A stretch of DNA of 64,000 bases from Burkholderia sp. OK233 (GTDB taxonomy: Bacteria > Pseudomonadota > Gammaproteobacteria > Burkholderiales > Burkholderiaceae), in the NCBI RefSeq assembly GCF_900230185.1, contig NZ_OCSR01000001.1, positions 3,596,001 to 3,660,000 on the forward strand. The letters run 5' to 3'. Below the pieces are notes generated by a model, which searched no databases, was not told where the DNA came from, and worked only from the letters and a program-made list of their open reading frames with translations. The position numbers were made by a program, and so were the translations under genes. Positions 16,657 to 24,326 of this stretch are shown one piece after another (position 1 is the first letter of the stretch; each line of letters starts with the position of its first letter).

Positions 16657-17724
16657 ATGTCTATGACTTCTTTGCCAGGTTTGCCGGGATTGACCGAAGT
16701 CGAACCGCTCGATCAAACGCTGCGTGCCGAACTCCAGCACATCATCGATACCAAGACCAAGCCGCCCGGCAGTCTTGGGCGGCTGGAAACGCTCGCGCGC
16801 CAGATGGGGCTGATCCAGCGTACGACGCACCCCACGGTCGAACGGCCGGCGATGATCGTGTTCGCCGGTGACCACGGTATTGCGCAGGAAGGCGTGAGTC
16901 CGTATCCGCAAGCGGTAACCGCGCAAATGGTCGCTAACTTTCTCACGGGCGGCGCGGCGATCAACGCCTTGAGCCGCGTCTCCGGCGTCGAGCTCGAAGT
17001 GGTCAACTCGGGTATTGCGACGCCGCTGCCGTCGACGGACGGTCTCATCGACATTCCGGTTGCGGCCGGCACGCGCAACTTTGCGCACGAACCCGCCATG
17101 ACGCACGAACAGGCGCTTGCCGCGATGCAGGCGGGTGCGGCTCGCGTGCGGCATCACACGGCGCTCGGCACCAATGTGATCGGTTTCGGCGAAATGGGCA
17201 TTGCGAATACGTCGTCGGCCGCGTGTCTGATGAGCCGCTTGTGCGGCGTGCCGATCGACGAATGCGTCGGCCGCGGAACCGGTCTCGACAATGCGGGGCT
17301 CGCAAAAAAGCGCAACGTACTTGCCTCCGCGCTCGCGCATCACGCTGCATCCAACGATCCGCTCAACGTGCTCGCCACCTTCGGCGGCTTCGAAATCGCC
17401 ATGATGGTGGGTGCATACCTCGCTGCCGCGCAAGGGCGTATGACGATCCTCGTCGACGGTTTCATCGCGACCTCGGCGTTGCTGGTGGCCGATGCGTTCG
17501 CACCGAACGTCCGCGAGTATTGTGTGTTCGCGCATGCGTCGAATGAGGCGGGGCATCGGCGCATGCTCGATCATTTCGGCGCGCTGCCATTGCTTTCGCT
17601 CGATATGCGTCTCGGCGAAGGCACCGGCGCGGTACTCGCGGTGCCGCTGCTGCGCGCGGCAGTGGCGTTCATTAACGAAATGGCCAGCTTCGAATCGGCC
17701 GGTGTCGCAAATCGCGATGCGTGA
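16657..17724 (+). CDS. cobT: CobT, nicotinate-nucleotide:DMB phosphoribosyltransferase
   Basis: Makes alpha-ribazole phosphate from nicotinate mononucleotide and 5,6-dimethylbenzimidazole, the lower-ligand arm of cobalamin assembly. The ATG at 16657 gives MSMTSLPGLPGLTEVEPLD; an ATG two codons later is equally possible and the ribosome-binding site is weak. The 355-residue protein shows KPPGSLGRLE, VFAGDHGIAQEGVSPYPQAVT, FGEMGIANTSSAA, and LGEGTGA with the family's catalytic glutamate. It lies 31 bp after btuD, so it is probably still under riboswitch control. Confidence 0.96.
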   Translation: MSMTSLPGLPGLTEVEPLDQTLRAELQHIIDTKTKPPGSLGRLETLARQMGLIQRTTHPTVERPAMIVFAGDHGIAQEGVSPYPQAVTAQMVANFLTGGAAINALSRVSGVELEVVNSGIATPLPSTDGLIDIPVAAGTRNFAHEPAMTHEQALAAMQAGAARVRHHTALGTNVIGFGEMGIANTSSAACLMSRLCGVPIDECVGRGTGLDNAGLAKKRNVLASALAHHAASNDPLNVLATFGGFEIAMMVGAYLAAAQGRMTILVDGFIATSALLVADAFAPNVREYCVFAHASNEAGHRRMLDHFGALPLLSLDMRLGEGTGAVLAVPLLRAAVAFINEMASFESAGVANRDA

Positions 17725-17787
17725 TCTGTTATACGAAGCGCTGTTGTACGACGCGCAGTCATACAGAAGCGTGCGTCCGGCTCACTC

Positions 17788-18564
17788 ATGAATCCGCTCG
17801 CTGAACTCCGCTATTTCTTCACGGCACTCAGCTATTTCACGCGCGTGCCGGTGCCGCGCTGGGTCGGCTATGAGCCGCATTATCTGAATGCGGCGGCGCG
17901 TTATTTCCCGCTCGTCGGTCTATTGGTCGGTGGATTGAGTGCGCTGATTTATCTCGCGGCGTTGCATGTTTTTCCAGCGGGCGTGGCGGTGCTCCTGTCG
18001 ATGGCGGTGTCGCTTCTCGTCACCGGCGCATTTCATGAGGACGGACTCGCCGATTGCATCGATGCGTTCGGTGGCGCCTATACGCGCGAGGACGCGTTGC
18101 GCATCATGCATGATTCGCGCATCGGCGCTTTCGGCGCCATCGCGCTCGTGATTGCGCTGGCACTGAAGTGGCAAACGCTCACCGCGTTGCCGCCGATGCG
18201 CGCCGCAAGTCTGATGATTGCAGCGCATGCCGCGAGCCGTGTGTTTGCCATCAGCTATCTGGCCACACTCGACTATGTGCGCGCCGAAGGCAAAGCCAAA
18301 CCGGTTGCGCAGCGACTGAGCGGCCCCGCGTTGCTCTGCGCAGCGGTGTTCGGTCTGCCGTTGTTGCTCTGGCCGAATTTGCTCGATTCGCCGAATTGGC
18401 GCTTCGCCTGTGTGACGCTCGCCGTACTGGTGGCGCTGCGTTTTGCATTGGGCCGCTATTTCGTTAGACGCATCGGTGGCTATACCGGCGACTGCCTCGG
18501 CTTTGCGCAACAGATCTTTGAACTGAGCATCTACCTCGTGGGGCTCGCATGGATATCGTCCTGA
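17788..18564 (+). CDS. cobS: CobS, adenosylcobinamide-GDP ribazoletransferase
   Basis: Integral-membrane enzyme that joins adenosylcobinamide-GDP to alpha-ribazole (phosphate), the penultimate or last step of cobalamin assembly. The 258-residue protein is hydrophobic with about six to seven membrane segments. It contains the conserved acidic segment EDGLADCIDAFGGAYTREDALRIMHDSRIGAFG and starts MNPLAELRYFFTALSYFTRVPVP, the usual family N-terminus. Its end overlaps cobC by 16 bp, indicating coupling. Its substrate comes from CobU. Confidence 0.95.
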   Translation: MNPLAELRYFFTALSYFTRVPVPRWVGYEPHYLNAAARYFPLVGLLVGGLSALIYLAALHVFPAGVAVLLSMAVSLLVTGAFHEDGLADCIDAFGGAYTREDALRIMHDSRIGAFGAIALVIALALKWQTLTALPPMRAASLMIAAHAASRVFAISYLATLDYVRAEGKAKPVAQRLSGPALLCAAVFGLPLLLWPNLLDSPNWRFACVTLAVLVALRFALGRYFVRRIGGYTGDCLGFAQQIFELSIYLVGLAWISS

Positions 18565-19139
18565 TCCGTCATCCTGCCGTCGCGCTCGATTCAGGTGTGT
18601 GCTACGGCCACAGCGACGTGGCGCTCGCCGAAGACGTCGAGGTATCGGCGAGTGCCCTTGCGCTGAAACTGGCGACCTTGCAGATACCGCCGCCGCGTGT
18701 GCTGATGTCGAGCCCGTTGACGCGTTGCGCGACACTGGCCGCGGTCATGGCGAACGATTTCGGTTGCGCGCTCAGTCATGACGATCGTCTGAAGGAAATG
18801 AATTTCGGCGATTGGGAGGAGCAGCGTTGGGACGCGATCGATCGCGAGCTGCTCGACGCCTGGGCGGCTAACTTCGAGCACGCGCGTGCGCATGGCGGCG
18901 AGAGCGTCGCGCAATTCGTCGCGCGGGTGCGGGCGTGGTTCGATGCGTTTGCGCAGACGCGCGAGTTGTCGCCCGCGTACGTGGTCACGCATGCTGGCGT
19001 AATGAGGGTAATCGCTTCGCTGGTGTTGGACGTGCCGGTGGAAAACTGTCTGCGCTGGTCGTTGGAGATGACGGGGATTGTCTGGCTGCGCAGGGATGAT
19101 GAGTCGCAACAGTGGTCGTTGGTGAGGTGGAATGTGTGA
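18549..19139 (+). CDS. cobC: CobC, alpha-ribazole phosphatase (histidine phosphatase family)
   Basis: Removes the phosphate from alpha-ribazole 5'-phosphate (or cobalamin phosphate) in nucleotide-loop assembly. The 196-residue protein starts MDIVLIRHPAVALDSGVCYGHSDV: the phosphohistidine motif is RHP rather than the common RHG. Other family features are SSPLTRCATLA, the LKEMNFGDWEEQRWDAID segment and the second catalytic His in VVTHAGVMR. It overlaps cobS and ends the plus-strand B12 run. General histidine-phosphatase activity cannot be excluded, but position supports CobC. Confidence 0.9.
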   Translation: MDIVLIRHPAVALDSGVCYGHSDVALAEDVEVSASALALKLATLQIPPPRVLMSSPLTRCATLAAVMANDFGCALSHDDRLKEMNFGDWEEQRWDAIDRELLDAWAANFEHARAHGGESVAQFVARVRAWFDAFAQTRELSPAYVVTHAGVMRVIASLVLDVPVENCLRWSLEMTGIVWLRRDDESQQWSLVRWNV

Positions 19140-19191
19140 GGGAATGGGCCTGGTCCCTGCAGTCCCCCGAATTGCGTCAGTCCAGTCCTAT

Positions 19192-19309
19192 TCGTGACAC
19201 TTTTTCAGGAAATTTGTCGCGAAAACAATAATCGTGACACTTTAAGACGTAAAAAGTGTCACGATTAGCTCGAGTTGTGCCACAATGCCATGAAAAAGTG
19301 TCGCGATTA
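19192..19309. promoter_or_regulatory. Four-site operator array upstream of the Fic-fold gene
   Basis: Four copies of a TCGTGACACTTT-type element lie in about 120 bp. Copies 1 (19192-19205) and 2 (19232-19243) point forward; copies 3 (19251-19267) and 4 (19293-19309, one change: GTGTCGCGATTA) point backward. Copies 2 and 3 form a perfect inverted repeat with 15-bp arms (TAATCGTGACACTTT at 19229-19243 and its complement at 19253-19267) around a 9-bp spacer. Centre-to-centre spacing is about 40, 21 and 42 bp, near multiples of the helical turn. The array ends 37 bp before the ATG of a gene with an N-terminal HTH-like region, so autoregulation is the simplest reading. Confidence 0.82.
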
Positions 19310-19346
19310 GCATTTATCGCGCCACATTGGCAAGAGGGTGGCGCGC

Positions 19347-20762
19347 ATGAACAGCAGTGGCATCAAGCAGGAATTGGATCTGATCGAGCAGCTCATCGCC
19401 GCAAGCGCCGAGGGGCGAGGAGTTCGTGCGCTTGCAACAGCACTTGCCGCGCGCCGCCATCCCATGCAACGCCGCACGCTGCAACGTCGTCTCGACGTGT
19501 TGCTCGAAGCGGGCCGGATCGTCTCGGAAGGTGCAGGCCGGGCAGTGGCCTACAAGCAGGCTGCGGCGCCAGGCGAGGCTGTTTTCCCCACCCAGGTTAT
19601 TGCTGGCGCAAGCACTTCCGGCGAGGCCTACGTGCCCGTATCGAGTGCGGGCCTCGAGGTGCGCGCGGAAGTGAACAGGCCGTTGCACGAGCGCCGCCCG
19701 GTCGGCTATAACCGTGCATTTCTCGAACGCTATCGTCCGAATCAGGACGCGTATCTATCGCAAGCGCAGCGTGAACGCCTGCATGAATGGGGTCGCACGT
19801 CGGCGGACGTGCGGCCGGCCGGCACTTACGCACGCGACATCATGAGCCGGCTTCTGATCGATTTATCGTGGGCGTCGTCGCGGCTCGAGGGCAATACTTA
19901 CACGCGGCTCGACACCGTGCGGCTGATCGAGCAAGGGCACATTGCCGAAGGCAAGGACGCTCAGGAAACGCAGATGATCCTGAATCACAAGGCCGCAATC
20001 GAAATGATCGTCGAGAGTGCGGACGAAGTAGGTTTCAATCGATTCACCGTATTGAACCTTCACGCGATTCTCTCTGACAACCTGATGTCCGACCCGTTCG
20101 CCAGTGGGCGTTTGCGCGCGCGCGAAGTGGAGATCAGCGGCACCGTATTTTTTCCGCTCGCGGTGCCGCAGCAAATCGCGGAATGCTTCGAGGCGGTGTT
20201 GAACAAGGCCGCACAGATCGACGATCCCTTCGAGCAGGCTTTCTTCAGCATGGTGCACCTGCCCTATCTGCAGCCGTTCGAAGACGTCAACAAACGGGTC
20301 TCGCGTCTGACCGCAAATATCCCGCTGATCCGGCAGAATCTGTGTCCGCTGTCGTTTATCGACGTTCCCGAAAAGGCCTACGTCGACGGTACGCTCGGGG
20401 TGTACGAGGGCAATCGCGTCGAGCTGTTGCGCGACGTCTTCATCTGGGCGTACGAGCGCTCGTGTCAGCGTTATCTGGCGATTCGACAATCGATCGGCGA
20501 GCCGGACGCGTTCCGCCTCAAGTATCGCAATGCGTTGATACAGGTGGTGCAGGAGGTGATTCGCGGCGGCCTTGCCGGTACGCGCGGCGAGATTGAAACG
20601 CTCGCGCAGAATCGGGTGGACGCGGCGGAGGTATCTTCGTTCGTCGATGCCATCCAGTCCGATCTCGATCAACTCTATCTGGGCAATGTCGCGCGCTATC
20701 GGCTGCGGCTTTCTGAATTCGAACGCTGGCCGTGCAAGCGGGCGGACGCCGTCGCGCGCTAA
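19347..20762 (+). CDS. Fic-fold protein with N-terminal HTH-like region and altered active site
   Basis: Canonical Fic proteins transfer AMP or related groups to target proteins. The ATG at 19347 is preferred (AGAGGG upstream) over the GTG at 19338; the product is 471 residues. Residues 1 to about 70 look like a winged helix (LATALAARRHPMQRRTLQRRLDVLLEAGRI). The Fic part includes an inhibitory-helix motif S177-SRL-E181-G182-N and the Fic core at 304-320, HLPYLQPFEDVNKRVSR. In the consensus HPFxxGNGRxxR the catalytic His is Q309 and the two glycines are V314 and K316; F311, N315, R317 and R320 remain. AMPylation is therefore doubtful. It lies inside the B12 region and is preceded by an operator array. 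No small antitoxin gene adjoins it. Confidence 0.85.
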   Translation: MNSSGIKQELDLIEQLIAASAEGRGVRALATALAARRHPMQRRTLQRRLDVLLEAGRIVSEGAGRAVAYKQAAAPGEAVFPTQVIAGASTSGEAYVPVSSAGLEVRAEVNRPLHERRPVGYNRAFLERYRPNQDAYLSQAQRERLHEWGRTSADVRPAGTYARDIMSRLLIDLSWASSRLEGNTYTRLDTVRLIEQGHIAEGKDAQETQMILNHKAAIEMIVESADEVGFNRFTVLNLHAILSDNLMSDPFASGRLRAREVEISGTVFFPLAVPQQIAECFEAVLNKAAQIDDPFEQAFFSMVHLPYLQPFEDVNKRVSRLTANIPLIRQNLCPLSFIDVPEKAYVDGTLGVYEGNRVELLRDVFIWAYERSCQRYLAIRQSIGEPDAFRLKYRNALIQVVQEVIRGGLAGTRGEIETLAQNRVDAAEVSSFVDAIQSDLDQLYLGNVARYRLRLSEFERWPCKRADAVAR

Positions 20763-20798
20763 CGCGGAGCTGCCCGCTTCACAACTTTCGCAGCGGCA

Positions 20799-21710
20799 TC
20801 ACTGCGCGCCATTCTTTCTCCGCGAGCGCGCTACGTCCAGGTCTTCGCACATTTGCTTTGCCCCTTGCGCGATACGCGGCGCCGGCCGGTTGATCAGATC
20901 GCCGTCGATGGCGAACAGATTGTTGTTCGCCACCGCTTTGAGGCTTGGCCAGGCGCGCCATGTGTCGAGTTGCGGCAAGGCGGTGTCCGGTTTGGTCGCG
21001 CCGGGCGCGGCTGTGACGATCGCTTCCGGATTCGCCGCGAGCACCGCTTCAGTCGAGACGGTCGGCACCAGCGGCTCGAGTTGCGCAAACACATTATGGC
21101 CGCCGCATAGCGTAATCACATCGCTGACCATATGTTCGCCGTTGAGCGTCATCAACGGCTGATCCCACACCTGATAGAACACGCTGACAGGCGGCCGGCT
21201 TGCATACTGCGTGCGCAATCGCGCGATGTCCTGACGGTACGCCGCTGCTGCGGCATCGGCGGTCGGCGAGGTGCCGAGCAATTGTCCGAGCTTCGTCAGC
21301 GACACGGCAACGTCGTCGAGATGATGCGGCTCGCTGAAGAACAGCGGCACATGCATTTCACGAAGACGATCGAGTTGGCGCTGCGCATTGCCATGCCGCC
21401 ACACGACAATCAGATCGGGCTTCAACGCGACGATCCGCTCGAGGTCGAGCGCCTTGTTGTCGCCAACGCGCGGCAGTTGCTTCGCTTCAGGCGGGTAGTC
21501 GCTGTAGGACACGGCGCCGACCAGTTTCGCGCCACCGCCCGCGGCGTACAGCAGTTCGGTGACATGCGGCGCGAGACTGATGACGCGTTGCGCGGGAGCG
21601 GGCAGCGTGACGGTTGCGCCGGTGTCGTCGGTGACGGTGATCGCGGCGTGTGCGTGCAGCGCGCTTGCAAAAAGTGCCGCGGCGAGGACGAGGCGCGAGA
21701 GTCGAATCAT
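20799..21710 (-). CDS. btuF: BtuF-like periplasmic cobalamin-binding protein
   Basis: Substrate-binding protein delivering cobalamin to BtuCD. The 303-residue product has a signal peptide (to about residue 22, LHAHA) followed by ITVTDDTGATVTLPAPAQRVISLAPHVTELLYAAGGGAKLVGAVSYSDYP, the family N-terminal lobe, then a helical linker and the C-terminal lobe. Glutamates needed for contact with BtuC are expected in both lobes. First residue MIRLSRLVLAAALF; it overlaps the end of cobD by 4 bp, so the order is cobU-cbiB-cobD-btuF in one minus-strand operon. It is convergent with the Fic-fold gene. Confidence 0.92.
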   Translation of the reverse strand: MIRLSRLVLAAALFASALHAHAAITVTDDTGATVTLPAPAQRVISLAPHVTELLYAAGGGAKLVGAVSYSDYPPEAKQLPRVGDNKALDLERIVALKPDLIVVWRHGNAQRQLDRLREMHVPLFFSEPHHLDDVAVSLTKLGQLLGTSPTADAAAAAYRQDIARLRTQYASRPPVSVFYQVWDQPLMTLNGEHMVSDVITLCGGHNVFAQLEPLVPTVSTEAVLAANPEAIVTAAPGATKPDTALPQLDTWRAWPSLKAVANNNLFAIDGDLINRPAPRIAQGAKQMCEDLDVARSRRKNGAQ

Positions 21711-22744
21711 CGAACAGCCTCGCGCAGACTCTCTTCAAAGCGTGCCCATTCCGCGTCGCTGGCAGGCAGCCCGAAACGCACACTGCCCGTTGCCGTGAAG
21801 AGCCGTGTCCACACGCCGCGTCGCGCCAACGCCTCATGCAGTGCTGCGGCGCGTGCATCGTCGGTCCACGCAAAGAGGGGCGTGCTGTGTGTGGCGAGGC
21901 CATGTGCATGTAGCAGACTTACCAGACGGGCGCTTTCCGTATCGAGTCGCGTGCGCATCTGCTGCTGCCACGCCACGTCTTCAAACGCGGCTTTGACGGC
22001 ATGGCGAGCCGGTCCGCTAACCGTCCACGCCCCGAGCTTAAGACGCAATGCATCGAGCAAAACCGGCGCGCCGAGTACGAAGCCCGCGCGCACGCCGGCG
22101 AGCCCGAAGAATTTCCCCGGTGAGCGCAACACGATCAATCCGTCGCGATGGGTGCTTGCCGCGAGCGAGGCCGAAGGTATCGTATCGGCGAAGGCCTCGT
22201 CGATCAGCAGCGTGCCGCCGCGTGCGGCGAGTTGCGCATGCCAGTACAGCAGCTTGCCAGCGCTCAAATGCTCAGCGGTCGGATTGTTAGGATTCACGAC
22301 GACCGCATGAATGAGCGCGTCGGGCAACGTGTCCCAGGACACATCCAGTGGCACGATCTCATGTCCCGCCCGCTCGAATGCGGGCGCATATTCGCTGTAC
22401 GTGAGCGGCGCGATGCCGACCTGAGCACGTGGCAAAAGCGACGGCAGCGCGCGAATCGCTGCCTGGCTCCCCGCTACGGGCAGCACATGCGCTGCATCGG
22501 GCGCGCCATAGTAACGCGCGGCACAGGCGGCAAAACCGTCACCGTCGTCGGGCAGGCGGCGCCAGGCATCGGCAGGAACCGGCGGCACCGGATAGCCGTG
22601 CGGATTGATACCCGTCGACAGGTCGAGCCATTGCGCGTACGGAATGCCATAGCGCTCAGCCGCTTCATGCAAATTGCCGCCGTGAACCACGGCGTTGGGC
22701 GCGGTGCCGGTATCGGCCCTGTGGCCAGCCGTTCGATCAACCAT
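21707..22744 (-). CDS. cobD: L-threonine-O-3-phosphate decarboxylase (CobD/CobC)
   Basis: PLP enzyme that makes (R)-1-amino-2-propanol phosphate, the linker of the nucleotide loop. I take the ATG at 22744 (MVDRTAGHRADTG), which overlaps the cbiB end by 8 bp; a GTG at 22756 is also possible. The 345-residue class I/II aminotransferase-fold protein shows VVHGGNLHEAAERYG, DLSTGINPHGYP, VVNPNNPTAEH, LIDEAFADT and the PLP lysine in RSPGKFFGLAGVRAGF. The symbol follows the Salmonella naming (cobC in Pseudomonas denitrificans naming). Confidence 0.92.
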   Translation of the reverse strand: MVDRTAGHRADTGTAPNAVVHGGNLHEAAERYGIPYAQWLDLSTGINPHGYPVPPVPADAWRRLPDDGDGFAACAARYYGAPDAAHVLPVAGSQAAIRALPSLLPRAQVGIAPLTYSEYAPAFERAGHEIVPLDVSWDTLPDALIHAVVVNPNNPTAEHLSAGKLLYWHAQLAARGGTLLIDEAFADTIPSASLAASTHRDGLIVLRSPGKFFGLAGVRAGFVLGAPVLLDALRLKLGAWTVSGPARHAVKAAFEDVAWQQQMRTRLDTESARLVSLLHAHGLATHSTPLFAWTDDARAAALHEALARRGVWTRLFTATGSVRFGLPASDAEWARFEESLREAVR

Positions 22745-23675
22745 GAAAGGGCACACTCAACAACGCCAGCACGATCAGTACCGCGAGCCAGAGAATGACC
22801 GTCCGTTCGACCAGCATCAACGCGGCCGTCACATGCGCGGCCTTCGCGGGGTGTCCGAAACCGAGTGTCGGCCTGTGTTCAAGCGCGCCTTGATACACCG
22901 CGGGCCCGCCGATCAACACGTTCAGACTGCCCGCGCCTGACGCCATGACCGGCCCGGCATTCGGACTGTCCCAACGCGGCGCCTGTTCGCGCCAGCAACG
23001 CAGCGCGGTGCGCGTGTCGCCGAGCAGGGCGTAGCTCGCTGCGGTGAGGCGCGCGGGAATCCAGTTGAGCACATCGTCGATGCGCGCGGCGGCCCAGCCG
23101 AAGCGCAAATAGCGCGGCGTGCGGTAGCCCCACATGGCATCGAGCGTGTTGGCCAGACGAAACCCCAGCGCGCCCGGGCCGCCCGCGATCGCGAACCAGA
23201 ACAGCGCGCCGAAGATCGCGTCGTTGCCGTTTTCCAGTGCCGATTCGACGGCGGCGCGCGACAGCGCCGCTTCGTCGGCATGAGCGGTTTCGCGCGACAC
23301 GATGCGCGAGGTCAAGAGGCGCGCTTGCGCCAGATCGCGCCGCGCCAGTGCCTCGGCGATCGGTGCAATGTGATCGTGCAGACTGCGTGCGCCCAGCGCG
23401 AACCACAGCAACACGACATGCACCGCACAGGCCGCAAAAAAAGGCAGCACGGAGACGAGCCACCAGGCGATCAGCACCGGCGGCATCACCGTCAGCGACC
23501 AGGCGATCAGCCCCTTGAGACGCAAGCGCCGGCCGGTGTTGTAGTGCGTTTCGAGGCGCATCGCCCATTTGCCGAAGCCGACCAGCGGATGCGCCGTGCG
23601 CGGCTCACCGAGCCAACGGTCGACGGCGACGCCCGCCGTTGCCAGCGTAACGATCAAAGGCAGCGACAGCATCAT
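22737..23675 (-). CDS. cbiB: CbiB, adenosylcobinamide-phosphate synthase
   Basis: Membrane enzyme that attaches aminopropanol (phosphate) to adenosylcobyric acid. The 312-residue protein has several membrane segments and family stretches DRWLGEPRTAHPLVGFGKWA near the start, then ENGNDAIFGALFWFAIAGGPGALGFRLANTLDAMWGYRTPRYLRFGWAAARIDDVLNWIPARL, and DSPNAGPVMASGAGSLNV. It uses the product of the downstream cobD gene and overlaps both neighbours by 4-8 bp, so translation is coupled across the operon. Confidence 0.95.
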   Translation of the reverse strand: MMLSLPLIVTLATAGVAVDRWLGEPRTAHPLVGFGKWAMRLETHYNTGRRLRLKGLIAWSLTVMPPVLIAWWLVSVLPFFAACAVHVVLLWFALGARSLHDHIAPIAEALARRDLAQARLLTSRIVSRETAHADEAALSRAAVESALENGNDAIFGALFWFAIAGGPGALGFRLANTLDAMWGYRTPRYLRFGWAAARIDDVLNWIPARLTAASYALLGDTRTALRCWREQAPRWDSPNAGPVMASGAGSLNVLIGGPAVYQGALEHRPTLGFGHPAKAAHVTAALMLVERTVILWLAVLIVLALLSVPFHG

Positions 23676-24226
23676 GCGCCGCCCGCTGTCTTCAAGGCGA
23701 GCGGCAAGCCCGCAACCATCATCGTGACCTGGGTGCTCAACGCGGCGATGCGCTGATTGAGCCGCCCGAGTTCGTCGACGTAGAGACGCGTTTCCGCGCC
23801 GAGCGGCACCACGCCCAAACCGATTTCATTGCTGACCACGATGATCTTGCCTCTGGCGTTGATGAGCGCTGCTTCGAAAGCGGCAAAGTGCGTGTGATAG
23901 TGATCGATCGGTAAGCCGTCGCCGTCGGGTGGGCACAGCAGGTTGGCGAGCCACAGCGTCAGGCAGTCGATCAGAATGCAGTGACCCGGCGCGTCGATTT
24001 GCGTGACGGCGCCGGCAAGATCGACGTCTGCTTCGTGCAAAGCCCAATGCGCCGGACGCCGCTCGCGATGATGCGCGATCCGCGCGCCGAATTCGGCGTC
24101 GTCGGCTACGCGCGCGGTAGCGATGTACGTGACGGGGAGGGCGCTGTCGTTCGCCAGTTGTTCGGCGTGCACGCTCTTGCCCGAACGGGCGCCGCCGAGA
24201 ACGAAGGTAAGGTCGCGGGAAATCAT
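23672..24226 (-). CDS. cobU: CobU, adenosylcobinamide kinase/guanylyltransferase
   Basis: Bifunctional enzyme that phosphorylates adenosylcobinamide and then transfers GMP to give adenosylcobinamide-GDP, the CobS substrate. The ATG at 24226 (MISRDLTFVLGGARSGKSVHAEQLA) is used; the open frame continues upstream to 24262. The 184-residue protein has Walker A GGARSGKS near the N-terminus, HHRERRPAHW with the histidine expected to be guanylylated, ILIDCLTLWLANLL and VVSNEIGLGVVP. First gene of the minus-strand B12 operon, divergent from cobQ. Confidence 0.95.
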   Translation of the reverse strand: MISRDLTFVLGGARSGKSVHAEQLANDSALPVTYIATARVADDAEFGARIAHHRERRPAHWALHEADVDLAGAVTQIDAPGHCILIDCLTLWLANLLCPPDGDGLPIDHYHTHFAAFEAALINARGKIIVVSNEIGLGVVPLGAETRLYVDELGRLNQRIAALSTQVTMMVAGLPLALKTAGGA

Positions 24227-24326
24227 CGCGTGATTGTACCGGCGTGCAGTGCGTGCCGGCACGATGGGATAATGCCGCGGTCATTGTCCGCATTCATTGT
24301 CTATTCACCGCCGAACCCGATATTCC

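Noticed and set aside
19347..20762. Fic toxin-antitoxin module
   Set aside because: No small antitoxin gene adjoins it, the inhibitory motif is internal, and the active-site His is replaced.
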